In this document: in pieces, positions 6,396-12,787 of the stretch
Numbering within the stretch: position 1 is the first letter of the stretch
Layout of the letters: each line of letters opens with the position of its first letter
NCBI GenBank assembly: GCA_902476475.1
Contig: CABSDO010000055.1
Span: 1 to 13,760, forward strand
DNA length: 13,760 nt
DNA from: an uncultured Collinsella sp.
GTDB taxonomy: Bacteria > Actinomycetota > Coriobacteriia > Coriobacteriales > Coriobacteriaceae
Direction of reading: 5' to 3'
Notes under the pieces: generated by a model
What the model was told of the DNA's origin: nothing
Database searches by the model: none
Seen by the model: only the letters and a program-made list of their open reading frames with translations
Translations under genes and position numbers: made by a program

Positions 6396-8219
6396 TTAGG
6401 CCTCGCCTCCCTTCGTGACGGCGGCATCCGCGGCAGCAGTGATCTTCCAGCTCGCGGCCTGTTCGTATTCGGCCCACATCTTGGCGTATAGACCGTTTTG
6501 GGACAGCAGCTCGGCATGGGTGCCAGTCTCCTGCACGCTACCTTGGTTGAGCACCACGATCTTGTCGGCCCCCACCACGGTCGAAAGCCGGTGCGCGATC
6601 ATAATGACTGTGCGACCCGCCGCCAGCTTGCTAAAGGCACGCTGGATGAGCGCCTCGTTCTCGGGGTCGGCAAACGCCGTGGCCTCATCGAGCACCACGA
6701 TAGGCGCGTCTTTAAGGATCGCGCGGGCGAGTGCTACGCGCTGCACCTCGCCGCCCGAAAGATATGCTCCGCCGGCACCGAGCATGGTATTGATACCCTG
6801 CGGGAGCTTGGCCACAATGTCGTCGCACTGAGCTGCGGAGAGGGCCGCACGCACTTCGTCGTCAGTGGCCGTGGGCTTGGAGGCACGCACGTTATCGGCA
6901 AGTGTTTGCCGGAACAGCTGGTTGGTCTGGAACACGAAGGCAACCTGGTCCATAAGCTCGTGCGGGTCCATGTCGCGAACGTCCACACCGCCTACGAGCA
7001 CTCGACCCGAAGAAACATCCCAAAAACGCGGGATCAGGCTGGCGCAGGTTGACTTACCGCCGCCCGAGGGACCCACCAGGGCGAGGGTGCTACCCGCGGA
7101 AACGCTAAAGCTCACATGATCGACGGCAGGCGCTTCGGCACCCTCGTAGGTAAAGCTTACATCCTCAAAGCGCACATCGCTGCCGATAGGGTGCTTGGGC
7201 TGGGCAGGCACGGAGAGCTGCTTGGAATCCATAACGCTTCGGATGCGCGCCAGCGAATCGGCACTCATCTGAGACGCCTCGCCCACAAACATGAGCTTGG
7301 TCATGGCCGTCGGCACCACGGCCGAAAAGATCGCGTAAAACGTGAAGTTGACCATAAAGTGCGCGAAGTCCGTCTCGCCCGGCGCCAACAGCAACGCCAC
7401 GGGCAAAAGAAATGCCACGAGGCCATTGAGCGCGGTAAGGTTGAGCACCTGCGGGCCTCGGCAGAACGTGCCCGCATAGCTTTGCGCCATGTCGGCGTAT
7501 TCGGCGATCGCATCGTGAAACGCCTTAAAGGAGTAGACCGTCTGCTGGAAGACCTTGACCACGGGGATGCCGCGTACGTATTCGGTGCCGGTCTTGTTCA
7601 TCTTGACCAGCGCGCCCATGTAAGCCTTCATAAACTCGGCGCCCTTGCCGCTCATCATGGTGGCCATGGCGCAAAACGAAACGACGACCGAGATTAGGCA
7701 TGCCGCACCCAAACGCCAATCGAGGGCGAAAAGCAGCACGAGCAGGCCCACGACCATGGCGGTGGCGCCGGCGATATCGGGCAGCATGTGTGCGAGCAGC
7801 GTCTCGGTGGAGGCAGCGCATCCGTCTACGATACGGCGCAGCTCACCGGTGGCGTGCGTGTCAAAGTAGCCGAGCGGCAACTTGAGCAGATGCTCACTCG
7901 TGGTCTTGCGGATATTGGATGCGCAGCGAAACGCGGACAGGTGCGTGCACATGAGTCCCACAAAATAGACCACAATGCTCGCCAGGGCAAAGCCCACAGC
8001 CCACCAACCATACATCGCGATATCGGTGGCTTCGCTCCAGTTAGGTGCCACGGCGATCAGATCGCGCGCGACAAACCAGATGCACACGTACGGGCCAAAG
8101 CTCAGCAGCTGCGAGAGCGCCGAGAGAGCCATGCCCAAATAAGTTAGGAATTTACGGTCGCCGGCATACGCGAGCAGCTCGCCGATGCCGCCACCTTCCT
8201 TTTTTGATCCCTTTGCCAT
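6396..8219 (-). CDS. ABC transporter, fused membrane and ATPase domains (YbtP/IrtA-like half)
   Basis: This is a 607-residue half-transporter. A short basic N-terminus (MAKGSKKEGG) leads into a membrane domain with about six segments between residues 28 and 310. The ATPase has Walker A GPSGGGKST (383-391), signature LSGGEVQ (487-493), Walker B IVVLDEA (507-513), and His543. The D-loop reads AFADPENE instead of SALD, a variant I associate with the YbtP/YbtQ/IrtA group of siderophore-linked transporters. The start ATG at 8219 has GAAAGGA a few nt upstream. The longer open frame to 8537 is rejected, because it would overlap the divergent promoter and the regulator gene. There is no extra siderophore-interacting (FAD) domain as in IrtA. 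Substrate is inferred only; the partner is the next gene. Confidence 0.92.
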   Translation of the reverse strand: MAKGSKKEGGGIGELLAYAGDRKFLTYLGMALSALSQLLSFGPYVCIWFVARDLIAVAPNWSEATDIAMYGWWAVGFALASIVVYFVGLMCTHLSAFRCASNIRKTTSEHLLKLPLGYFDTHATGELRRIVDGCAASTETLLAHMLPDIAGATAMVVGLLVLLFALDWRLGAACLISVVVSFCAMATMMSGKGAEFMKAYMGALVKMNKTGTEYVRGIPVVKVFQQTVYSFKAFHDAIAEYADMAQSYAGTFCRGPQVLNLTALNGLVAFLLPVALLLAPGETDFAHFMVNFTFYAIFSAVVPTAMTKLMFVGEASQMSADSLARIRSVMDSKQLSVPAQPKHPIGSDVRFEDVSFTYEGAEAPAVDHVSFSVSAGSTLALVGPSGGGKSTCASLIPRFWDVSSGRVLVGGVDVRDMDPHELMDQVAFVFQTNQLFRQTLADNVRASKPTATDDEVRAALSAAQCDDIVAKLPQGINTMLGAGGAYLSGGEVQRVALARAILKDAPIVVLDEATAFADPENEALIQRAFSKLAAGRTVIMIAHRLSTVVGADKIVVLNQGSVQETGTHAELLSQNGLYAKMWAEYEQAASWKITAAADAAVTKGGEA

Positions 8220-8238
8220 GAGATTCCTTTCTAACGGC

Positions 8239-8267
8239 TTGAGAGTTAACCGTAAGAAACTTATCAT
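8239..8267 (+). promoter_or_regulatory. Promoter of the AraC-type regulator gene
   Basis: TTGAGA (8239-8244) and TATCAT (8262-8267) are 17 nt apart, a good housekeeping-type promoter. Transcription would begin near 8274. It lies in the divergent gap with the ABC operon, whose own promoter I could not place. GTTAACC (8245-8251) and GTTAGCC (8274-8280) form a short direct repeat here that may be a binding site. Confidence 0.6.
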
Positions 8268-8339
8268 GGGCGTGTTAGCCAAGGCACACAATTGGGCCAG
8301 ACGTGGACGTTTTCGCAAATGAAGGGGACGCTTTTGAAA

Positions 8340-9338
8340 ATGCGGCGGGCGGCAACCGATATAACCGAGCTCTACGCACCGCAGTTTGAGCAGTTTGGCT
8401 TGGAGTTCTCCGGCAAGGGCGCCGTCTTTACCGGTGAGGTGGCAAACGATCGGGCGCACGGACGCGCATGGATCATGCCCCTCTCCCCCACCTGCATCGT
8501 CATGGAGCATTTCATTACCCCGATGCACAACATGCACCTAGCCGAATACACGCCCGAACCGTACGCGTGCGTGAGCGAGGTCAGCGCGCCCACGCTCATG
8601 TGTATGCCCGAAGCCGGCATAACGCCTGCGAACCTCAAGCCGCTGCGCGGGCCGTGGCCGAACAGCGCAGTCTGCAGCTTTATCCAAGATAGCTGCGGCG
8701 AGGAGCTAAGCCCGCTGTTTGCAGGGCAACTCTATCACTCACGCTCGGTGCTCTTTTTGCCTGGATATTTTGACGAACTGGAGCACCGCTATCCCACCGA
8801 ATTCGCGGGAGTCTTTGAGGCGTTTGCCGAGCCATGGCACGAGGAAGCGACGTCTGCCATCTGCCACACGCTGCGCCGGATTAACGAGGACCGCGCCCGC
8901 ACCGTAGGCGGACACGTCTATATGCAAGGCATCGTGGAGACCATGGTCGCGGAGCTTGCCTGTTCGCGCGCGGCCCACAAGCAGGCGCGGCAGGCGGCAG
9001 ACACACGCGTCAGCATAACCATTGCCGAAGAAGCAACGGCAATGATAGAGCGCGCGCTCGACAAAGGCAGACGTGTGGGTATCAACGAGGTGGCCGAGAG
9101 GCTCTACACAAGCCGCTCCAAACTATGCGCCACCTTTAAGGCCCAAACTGGCGAATCCATGGGCGCCTACATTCGCAGACGCCGTATGGAGCGAGCACAG
9201 GACCTTTTGGCCGACAGCTCGCTCACGATAGCGCAGGTGGCAGAGCGGCTCGACTACCCTCAGCAGGCTGCCTTCGCCCAAGCCTTCAAACAATACACCG
9301 GCATGACACCCACGGCTTGGCGAAGCAAGCATCGCTAA
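8340..9338 (+). CDS. AraC-family transcriptional regulator
   Basis: This is a regulator of about 332 residues. The last 100 residues hold the double helix-turn-helix typical of AraC proteins. The first helix pair is in INEVAERLYTSRSKLCATFK and the second in IAQVAERLDYPQQAAFAQAF, ending in the family-typical QYTGMTPTAWR. The N-terminal 200 residues are an unassigned sensing domain with several cysteines and histidines (for example near MEHFITPMHNMH), which could bind a metal complex or another ligand. The start is uncertain: ATG 8340 has AAGGGGA at 8322-8328, whereas ATG 8319 has no good ribosome site and TTG 8292 has only AAGG. The gene is divergent from the ABC pair, in the arrangement of ybtA with ybtPQ, and probably activates that operon in response to its substrate. 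Confidence 0.92.
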   Translation: MRRAATDITELYAPQFEQFGLEFSGKGAVFTGEVANDRAHGRAWIMPLSPTCIVMEHFITPMHNMHLAEYTPEPYACVSEVSAPTLMCMPEAGITPANLKPLRGPWPNSAVCSFIQDSCGEELSPLFAGQLYHSRSVLFLPGYFDELEHRYPTEFAGVFEAFAEPWHEEATSAICHTLRRINEDRARTVGGHVYMQGIVETMVAELACSRAAHKQARQAADTRVSITIAEEATAMIERALDKGRRVGINEVAERLYTSRSKLCATFKAQTGESMGAYIRRRRMERAQDLLADSSLTIAQVAERLDYPQQAAFAQAFKQYTGMTPTAWRSKHR

Positions 9339-9402
9339 GGCCCAAGCTCCCTGGCCGTAACGGAGCGATTAATTAGCCGCCGCCCGTCAGCTCACCCAGG
9401 AT

Positions 9403-10767
9403 CTAAACGTCAAGATGTGCACAATCAAGCGCCTTTTTGATAAGAGGGACAGATCGATCAGCCAAATACAACGGAATGTTCAGCACCCCGTCGTCGAGCT
9501 TTAGGTTCTTAAGTGAGTAGCGGACCCTCAATGGAGTCGTCTCCGCATGCTTGTCGGCATAGTACTTAAGGCTCTTGGAATGAACGACCTCTCCCGATTT
9601 GACCTCGACGGGAACGATTTCGTTTCCGACTTGAATCAAAAAATCGACTTCGTGCTTCGGCTTCTCGTTTGTCCAATAACGCGGAGCAGCATCTAACTGT
9701 GAAAGTAATGCCTGAAGCACATAGTTCTCGGCGAACGAACCTTTGAACTCCGAAAATAGCGCATCCGAGATGGCAAAAGCGGACGCATCCAGCCTTGCCA
9801 TGCGGCGCAGCAAGCCGACATCAAGACAGTAGACTTTAAATGCCTTGAGGTCATCGTACGCAGAGAGCGGCACACCACCGGCAGCATTAAGGCGAACCGC
9901 CGTGATGAGCCCAGCATCGGCAAGCCATTCCAGAGCATCCTCGTATTCTCGAGCACGAGCCCCCTCGCGCACCGCACCCCAAACGAACTTTTTATTCTCG
10001 CGCGCCAACTGAGCTGGAATCGAGTTCCATATTTGCGAAAGCTTGGCGAACTGCGCACGGCCACCATGCTTGGCAAAATCGCGCTCGTAGGAATCCAAGA
10101 GATCGGACAACACCTTATCGACCTGAACGATATCGCCCGTCTCCACCCACCGGCCAAGAGCCTCTGGCATGCCGCCACATGCAAAATAACGCCGAAGATG
10201 CTCGACGAGACGGACATGGAAGAAATCGGGCACTGTCTCGATCTGATCCAGGCCGCCAAGGTATTCGTCGTAGTTTGCAGCGCCCTCGGCTTTCAGAAAC
10301 TCGGAAAAGCTCATAGGGTGCATCTCCATGAACTCGACCTTTCCCACCGGAAAAGCGCTGGTCTCACGGGACAAGCGAACGCCCAACAAAGACCCTGCGC
10401 ATGCGACGTGATACTCGGGGGCCTCGTCACAGAAGTATTTAAGGGCGCCGACTGCAGAAGGACAATCCTGGATCTCATCAATAATAAGCAGCGTCTCGCC
10501 GGGATCGATAGGTTGTCCAAGTGCCAGGGAAAGGTTTGAGATGATCCGCCGAGGATCGCGCGTACCTTCGAAAAACTGAGCATACTCGCTCTGTACCCCA
10601 GGTGACGGTTCCTCGAGCGTCAGATACACAAAATTGCGGTACGAGGTTCGACCGAACTCCTTAAGCGCCCACGTCTTTCCAACCTGGCGCGCCCCCTTAA
10701 GGATAAGCGGCTTACGATATTCCGACGCTTTCCAAGCGTTAAGCCTGGCAATGATATCTCGCTGCAT
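9403..10767 (-). CDS. AAA-type ATPase with DUF4143 C-terminal domain
   Basis: This is a 454-residue protein of the AAA_14-DUF4143 type, whose cellular role is not known. Walker A is GARQVGKT (25-32), Walker B LLIIDEIQ (93-100), and a sensor-like AGSLLG is at 124-129. The C-terminal domain shows the PD-(D/E)XK nuclease-fold pattern: Glu347 in FAENYV, Asp375 in HEVDFLI, and the EVK triad at 388-390. All are present, so the protein looks intact. The ATG at 10767 has GGGAGG seven nt upstream. It stands alone between the convergent AraC gene and a regulatory region. By eye the base composition is more AT-rich than that of the flanking genes, suggesting acquisition by transfer; this was not computed. 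Related genes are often found singly in many copies per genome in gut bacteria. A link to toxin-antitoxin or defence functions is speculative. Confidence 0.9.
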   Translation of the reverse strand: MQRDIIARLNAWKASEYRKPLILKGARQVGKTWALKEFGRTSYRNFVYLTLEEPSPGVQSEYAQFFEGTRDPRRIISNLSLALGQPIDPGETLLIIDEIQDCPSAVGALKYFCDEAPEYHVACAGSLLGVRLSRETSAFPVGKVEFMEMHPMSFSEFLKAEGAANYDEYLGGLDQIETVPDFFHVRLVEHLRRYFACGGMPEALGRWVETGDIVQVDKVLSDLLDSYERDFAKHGGRAQFAKLSQIWNSIPAQLARENKKFVWGAVREGARAREYEDALEWLADAGLITAVRLNAAGGVPLSAYDDLKAFKVYCLDVGLLRRMARLDASAFAISDALFSEFKGSFAENYVLQALLSQLDAAPRYWTNEKPKHEVDFLIQVGNEIVPVEVKSGEVVHSKSLKYYADKHAETTPLRVRYSLKNLKLDDGVLNIPLYLADRSVPLIKKALDCAHLDV

Positions 10768-10796
10768 AACCGAACCTCCCGCAAAGAAACTTCCGT

Positions 10797-10818
10797 GAAC
10801 GTGATATTTCCCACATTT
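10797..10818. promoter_or_regulatory. CRP/FNR-like box 1
   Basis: The pattern GTGA-N6-CCAC with flanking AAC and ATTT matches the CRP-family consensus TGTGA-N6-TCACA except at a few positions. It covers the inferred transcription start of the DUF4143 ATPase gene. It is the weaker of two copies, offset by 33 bp from box 2. Confidence 0.45.
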
Positions 10819-10832
10819 TACCCTAGGTAAAA
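10815..10832 (-). promoter_or_regulatory. -10 region of the DUF4143 ATPase gene within a palindrome
   Basis: On the minus strand TAAAAT (10820-10815) is a good -10. It lies inside TTTTACC-CTA-GGTAAAA (10816-10832), a perfect 7-bp dyad with a 3-nt centre. There is no standard -35; CRP-like box 2 takes that place. The expected start is near 10808, leaving about 41 nt of leader. Confidence 0.45.
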
Positions 10833-10851
10833 CGTGACATTTATCACATTT
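10830..10851. promoter_or_regulatory. CRP/FNR-like box 2
   Basis: AAACGTGA-N6-TCACATTT fits the CRP consensus AAATGTGA-N6-TCACATTT with one changed base in the arms. Its centre lies at about -33 from the inferred start of the DUF4143 ATPase gene, overlapping the -35 region, so repression seems more likely than activation. The regulator could be a CRP or FNR family member; none is encoded in this window. Confidence 0.6.
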
Positions 10852-10893
10852 ACGGTAGTTATAAGCTCATTTCGCCACACTTTCATCACATTG

Positions 10894-10924
10894 AAAAGGC
10901 GGAGGCGCATTTTGCGCCTCCGCC
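10894..10924 (-). terminator. Rho-independent terminator (gatB operon side)
   Basis: A perfect 12-bp stem (10898-10909 with 10913-10924) with a 3-nt loop is followed on the minus strand by TTTT (10897-10894). It lies about 190 nt beyond the gatB stop, with the 38-bp inverted repeat in between, and is the likely end of the gat operon transcript. Confidence 0.8.
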
Positions 10925-10971
10925 ACCATCTTTCCTATCAGCCCGCCTGACCCGAACGGCCGAGTCGTCAC

Positions 10972-11107
10972 GGAACCGAGGGGCCGGGCGCAGGGCCTTG
11001 CCTCTCAATGAGTTCCGCACGAACAGGAGGCGCCAGTGGCGCCTCCGTCGTGAGTCAGGACTGTCCGAAATTGAGAGGCAAGGCCCTGCGCCCGGCCCCT
11101 CGGTTCC
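10972..11107. repeat. Element bounded by a perfect 38-bp inverted repeat
   Basis: The left arm 10972-11009 and the right arm 11070-11107 are exact reverse complements over 38 bp, with 60 nt between. The inner part holds a second perfect hairpin, GGAGGCGCC (11026-11034) with GGCGCCTCC (11038-11046), and a small one (GTTC/GAAC, 11012-11024). The right arm ends 3 nt from the gatB stop codon. There is no gene inside and no target duplication at the edges. It could be a miniature inverted-repeat element, a very stable 3' UTR structure of the gat mRNA, or part of a small RNA. Confidence 0.9.
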
Positions 11108-11110
11108 CGC

Positions 11111-12787
11111 TTACGAGAGCGACGTTCTCAGCAACTCGTTGAAGAGCTTCGGGTTGCCCTTGCCGCGGCTCGCCTTCATGCACTGGCCCACCAAAAAGCC
11201 GATGACCTTCTGGTTGCCGTCACGATACTGCTGCGCCTGATCGGCACAGTTTGCCAGCACCTCGTCCACGATCGGCTGCAGCGCGCCGGCATCGCTTACC
11301 TGACGCATACCGCGCTCGTCGACGATCTTGTTGGGATCGTCGCCGGTCTGGGCCATGGCCTCAAAGACCTCGTGCGCCTGGTTGGAGCTGATGGCATCGG
11401 TCGCCAGCAGCTTGGCAAGCGCGGCCACCTGAGCCGGTGCAATGCCGGACTCGGCGAGCGACACACCCGCGCCCTTAAGGTAGGCGATCATCTCGTTGAC
11501 CAGCAGGTTTGCGACCGTCTGGGCCTCCTTGCCGGCCATACCGGCAGCGGCTGCCTCAAAAAACTCGGCAAACTCGGGGTCGCCGGCGATCTGCTCGGCG
11601 TCAGCAGCCTTAATGCCAAAGTCGGCCTCAAAGCGGGCACGCTTGGCATCGGGCAGCTCGGGGATCTCGCCACGGCAGCGGTCGATAAACTCGTCGTCCA
11701 GATCGAACGGCGCCAGGTCGGGATCGGGGAACAGACGATAGTCGTCAGCCGTCTCCTTCACACGCATGACTACGGTGCGCTTGCGGCTAGGCTCCCAGTG
11801 GCGGGTATCCTGATAGATGATGCCGCCCTCCTCGAGCACCTCGGCTTGGCGGCAGATCTCGTAGGCAAGGCCGTCGTGCAGGCTCTTGAACGAGTTGAGG
11901 TTCTTGAGCTCGGTCTTGGTGCCCAGCTTGGTCTCGCCGCGGCGACGCAGTGACACGTTGCCGTCGCAGCGCATGGAGCCCTTCTCCATGGAGCAGTCGG
12001 AAATGCCCAGCGTCACAAAGATGCGACGGAGCTTCTCCATAAACAGGCGAGCCTCCTCGGGCGTACGCAGGTCGGGCTCGGTGACGAGCTCGATGAGCGG
12101 CGTGCCGCAGCGGTTGTAGTCGACGAGCGACTCGGCCGCAGCGGTAATGCGACCCTCGGCACCGCCCACGTGCACCATCTTGGCGGCGTCCTCCTCCATG
12201 TGGATGCGCAGGATGCGGATGGGCACCGTGTAGGAACCGTCCTCGCGACGCTCGGGCATCTGCAGGTTGGACGCGTCATAGCTGGCCAGATGGCCGGCGC
12301 GCTGGTTGCCCTCACGCATGGTCGACGTCATGGACGTGGACAGGCCCTCGGCGTTGGCCGAGGCGCTCGCCAGACTCTGGGCCTCGGCCTCGCCAAACGC
12401 GCAGTCGGGGCGCTCGGCGGCACCCCGACCGGTCACGTCCAGGTCCAGGTGGCCGTACATGGCAAAGGCGACCGGACCCTGCGTGGTCTGGAAGTTCTTG
12501 GCCATGTCGGGATAGAAGTAGTGCTTGCGGTAGAACATCGAGTGGCGCTGGATCTCGCAGTTGGTGGCGAGACCGGCCTTGACGATGCTCTCGATGGCGC
12601 GCTTGTTGGGCACCGGCAGGGCGCCGGGCAGGCCCAGGCACACCGGGCACACGTTGGCGTTGGGCTCGTCATCGTGGCTGAGCTTGCAGTTACAGAACAT
12701 CTTGGTGTCGAGTGCGGTGAGCTCGGTGTGGATCTCCAGGCCGATCACGGCCTCCCAATCCTGCAGGACCTCGGAAAGCTCCTTCAT
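11111..12787 (-). CDS. gatB: Asp/Glu-tRNA amidotransferase subunit B
   Basis: GatB binds the mischarged Glu-tRNA(Gln) or Asp-tRNA(Asn) and activates it with ATP for amidation in the GatCAB complex. Family features are clear: VIGLEIHTEL near the N-terminus, the zinc-binding cysteines C32/C34 and C47/C50 (CPVCLGLPG), the HYFYPD segment, IHMEEDAAK (195-203), VDYNRCGTPLIELVTEPD (222-239), and a C-terminal helical YqeY-like tRNA-binding domain ending about residue 558. The family's usual length is about 475-500 residues. The excess is mainly a segment of about 65 residues (118-182), rich in Ala/Ser/Glu, between the strands that normally run straight into the RIHMEEDA motif. The ATG at 12787 overlaps the gatA stop by one base (TAATG), so translation is coupled. 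Codon use matches gatA. Confidence 0.97.
   Translation of the reverse strand: MKELSEVLQDWEAVIGLEIHTELTALDTKMFCNCKLSHDDEPNANVCPVCLGLPGALPVPNKRAIESIVKAGLATNCEIQRHSMFYRKHYFYPDMAKNFQTTQGPVAFAMYGHLDLDVTGRGAAERPDCAFGEAEAQSLASASANAEGLSTSMTSTMREGNQRAGHLASYDASNLQMPERREDGSYTVPIRILRIHMEEDAAKMVHVGGAEGRITAAAESLVDYNRCGTPLIELVTEPDLRTPEEARLFMEKLRRIFVTLGISDCSMEKGSMRCDGNVSLRRRGETKLGTKTELKNLNSFKSLHDGLAYEICRQAEVLEEGGIIYQDTRHWEPSRKRTVVMRVKETADDYRLFPDPDLAPFDLDDEFIDRCRGEIPELPDAKRARFEADFGIKAADAEQIAGDPEFAEFFEAAAAGMAGKEAQTVANLLVNEMIAYLKGAGVSLAESGIAPAQVAALAKLLATDAISSNQAHEVFEAMAQTGDDPNKIVDERGMRQVSDAGALQPIVDEVLANCADQAQQYRDGNQKVIGFLVGQCMKASRGKGNPKLFNELLRTSLS

Noticed and set aside
8220..8537. N-terminal extension of the second ABC gene up to 8537
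   Set aside because: It would overlap the AraC gene and both promoters; ATG 8219 has a good ribosome site and fits the family start.
10972..11107. Inverted repeat as a retron msr-msd, an integron attC site or an IS end
   Set aside because: No reverse transcriptase, integrase or transposase is nearby, no attC core sites are seen, and the flanks show no target duplication.
10998..11240. Plus-strand open frame (80 aa) across the inverted repeat
   Set aside because: It is built from the palindrome and from antisense gatB, with no recognisable domain.
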